DNA from: Rhizobium phaseoli
GTDB lineage: Bacteria > Pseudomonadota > Alphaproteobacteria > Rhizobiales > Rhizobiaceae
Length of the DNA stretch: 64,000 nucleotides
Assembly: GCF_003985125.1 (NCBI RefSeq)
Contig: NZ_ML133565.1
Coordinates: forward strand, 310,001-374,000
Direction of reading: 5' to 3'
How positions within the stretch are numbered: the stretch's first letter is position 1; the number at the start of each line of letters is the position of its first letter. The position numbers and the translations under genes were made by a program. This document shows, in pieces, positions 62,939 to 64,000 of the stretch. Under the pieces are notes generated by a model that had not been told where the DNA came from, searched no databases, and saw only the letters and a program-made list of their open reading frames with translations.

Positions 62939-64000
62939 TTGTCCTACGAGCTGCACATGATCTCCGCAATGGATGGTGCATTGACGGGCCTGCCCGGAAT
63001 TGGCGATTGCCTTGATCAACACGATATCGTGCTCGGCGTTCACCTCGATCGAGATGAATTTCATGAATGCGCCGCTAAGCGGCCGTTGCCGGAGCTTATT
63101 CTGCTCGACGCCCTGTCGCCGGAGGGGCGCGGTCTCGAAGACTGCCGGCGTCTCAAGGGAAACGCCGTAACGCGTGATATCCCGGTGATTATTGTGGTCT
63201 CGCCTCAGGACGAGCAAACCAGGATTGCGGGGTTTGCCGCCGGTGCGGTGGATTGTGTCTCCAACCTCGTCTCCGCCGCCGAGCTCGTTGCCCGCATCAA
63301 GCGACACATCGAACTCAGCGCGGCGCAGGCGCACCTGCGGCGGCGCAACGAGCAACTCGACACGGCGCTTGCCAGCATGGGACAGGGTGTCTGCCTGTTT
63401 GACGAGGACGGCCGGCTGCTTCTTTCGAATAATCGGTATGCGGAGGTTTACGGACTCGATCCCGCCGTCATTCATCCGGGGCAGTCACTGGAAGACATCC
63501 TGAAACTGCGAGGGGACGTTGGCGCCGTCCCCGCCACGTCCACGTCGGACTATCTCGCCTGGGCCGTAGCGACCAATATGGGCGACGCGCCCCAGGATTG
63601 GATCAAGGAACTCAAAACCGGCCAGATCATCCGCGGCTATCATCAGCGAACGCCGGAGGGCGGCTGGGTATCGACCCATGAGGATATCACACAGGCCTGG
63701 TTTGCGGAAAAAGCGCTTGCAGAGGCGCACGCCCAGGCAGAACGCGCCGAGCAGGAGGCGCGGGCGGCACATGCCCGGCTTCTGGCCGCTTTCGAAGTCG
63801 TCCCCGAAGGCCTCGTTCTGTTCGACGCCGAAGACCGCTTCGTCCTGTGGAACCGGCGATACGAACAGCTTTACGCCGAAAGCGGCGATATGCTTGTCAA
63901 AGGGATGCGCTTCGAAGACCGCCTGCGCACAGGTCTCGAATGCGGCCAGTATCCGGAGGCGGTCGGGCGCGAACAGGAATGGCTTGAGGAGCGTCTGGCC
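62939..64000 (+). CDS. Pseudo-receiver/PAS signalling protein (partial, runs off window end)
   Basis: The open frame continues past the window end for at least 354 codons. A TTG start at 62939 has GGGGAG ahead; ATG 62957 is an alternative. Residues about 40-130 resemble a response-regulator receiver: ELILLDALSPEG supplies the phosphoacceptor Asp and IPVIIVVS the Ser, but the usual Lys-Pro after beta-5 is replaced (DCVSNLV) and the N-terminal acidic pair is not visible. Two PAS domains follow (MGQGVCLFDEDGRLLLSNNRY; FEVVPEGLVLFDAEDRFVLW) with a helical linker. The output part is beyond the window; histidine kinase, GGDEF or GGDEF-EAL are all possible. Confidence 0.75.
   Translation, partial: MSYELHMISAMDGALTGLPGIGDCLDQHDIVLGVHLDRDEFHECAAKRPLPELILLDALSPEGRGLEDCRRLKGNAVTRDIPVIIVVSPQDEQTRIAGFAAGAVDCVSNLVSAAELVARIKRHIELSAAQAHLRRRNEQLDTALASMGQGVCLFDEDGRLLLSNNRYAEVYGLDPAVIHPGQSLEDILKLRGDVGAVPATSTSDYLAWAVATNMGDAPQDWIKELKTGQIIRGYHQRTPEGGWVSTHEDITQAWFAEKALAEAHAQAERAEQEARAAHARLLAAFEVVPEGLVLFDAEDRFVLWNRRYEQLYAESGDMLVKGMRFEDRLRTGLECGQYPEAVGREQEWLEERLA

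Noticed and set aside
62840..63475. 211-codon minus-strand frame near the window end
   Set aside because: The plus strand carries an uninterrupted receiver-PAS frame with recognisable motifs to the window end.

Overview
The window reads as part of an alphaproteobacterial genome, most likely Rhizobium (leguminosarum/etli group). The signs are GC-rich third codon positions, short Shine-Dalgarno-led genes, a PutR/PutA pair in the rhizobial style (no ribbon-helix-helix domain on PutA), an Ooxidase/Hcn-type three-subunit amine oxidase, an L-threonate (ltnD/otn) cluster, a groESL copy with a CIRCE element, and promoters of the alphaproteobacterial EcfG general-stress type. The species call is inference. 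Almost every gene is for uptake or breakdown of small nitrogenous or sugar-acid compounds, which suits a soil/rhizosphere bacterium and an accessory replicon or chromosomal catabolic region. No replication genes, tRNA, rRNA or CRISPR arrays were seen.

Layout. 1-2804: glycine-betaine/stachydrine-type demethylase (oxygenase plus a reductase cut by the window start) with a divergent LysR regulator and a palindromic operator. 2805-9134: a two-domain acyltransferase, putR and putA, with a possible small gene before putA. 9198-10564: an intact 1,333-bp IS4-family element with 11-bp target duplications, inserted into a REP-like hairpin behind putA. 10858-13398: a chemoreceptor. 13436-16127: FAD oxidase / Lrp regulator / cupin. 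16266-24268: an all-minus catabolic cluster of ALDH, PLP dehydratase, cyclodeaminase-type imine reductase, heterotrimeric amine oxidase and a second FAD oxidase. 24302-25730: racemase-family gene flanked by relics of a ridA and of an Lrp gene. 25727-30878: a peptide/opine-type ABC importer. 31503-33727: class III aminotransferase and a double-GNAT protein.

33877-40202: complete L-threonate pathway (LtnD, OtnI, OtnK, OtnC) with an MFS importer and a LacI regulator facing three identical operators. 40396-50309: HAD hydrolase, PuuB-like oxidase, three dehydrogenases, cupin, GhrA, M20 deacetylase and a second double-GNAT protein. 50311-53734: small genes, LysR, HPP-CBS membrane protein. 53772-56837: a large D-2-hydroxyglutarate-dehydrogenase-type flavo-iron-sulfur protein. 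56957-59441: groESL with CIRCE and a small downstream gene. 59453-62745: small stress-type proteins (DUF326 copper binder, DUF2934, HD) and an FMN reductase, with EcfG-like promoters on both strands. 62939-64000: a pseudo-receiver/PAS signalling protein cut by the window end.

How it fits together. Oxidases of the DAO and Ooxidase types release imines/aldehydes, the ALDHs oxidise the aldehydes, the dehydratase/imine-reductase pair handles hydroxy- or imino-acids, and the ABC importer probably brings in the substrate. The most interesting part is the 13.4-33.7 kb region. It looks like a composite, partly horizontally acquired pathway for an unidentified N-substituted or hydroxylated amino acid, assembled by duplication of an oxidase-Lrp module of which one copy has decayed.
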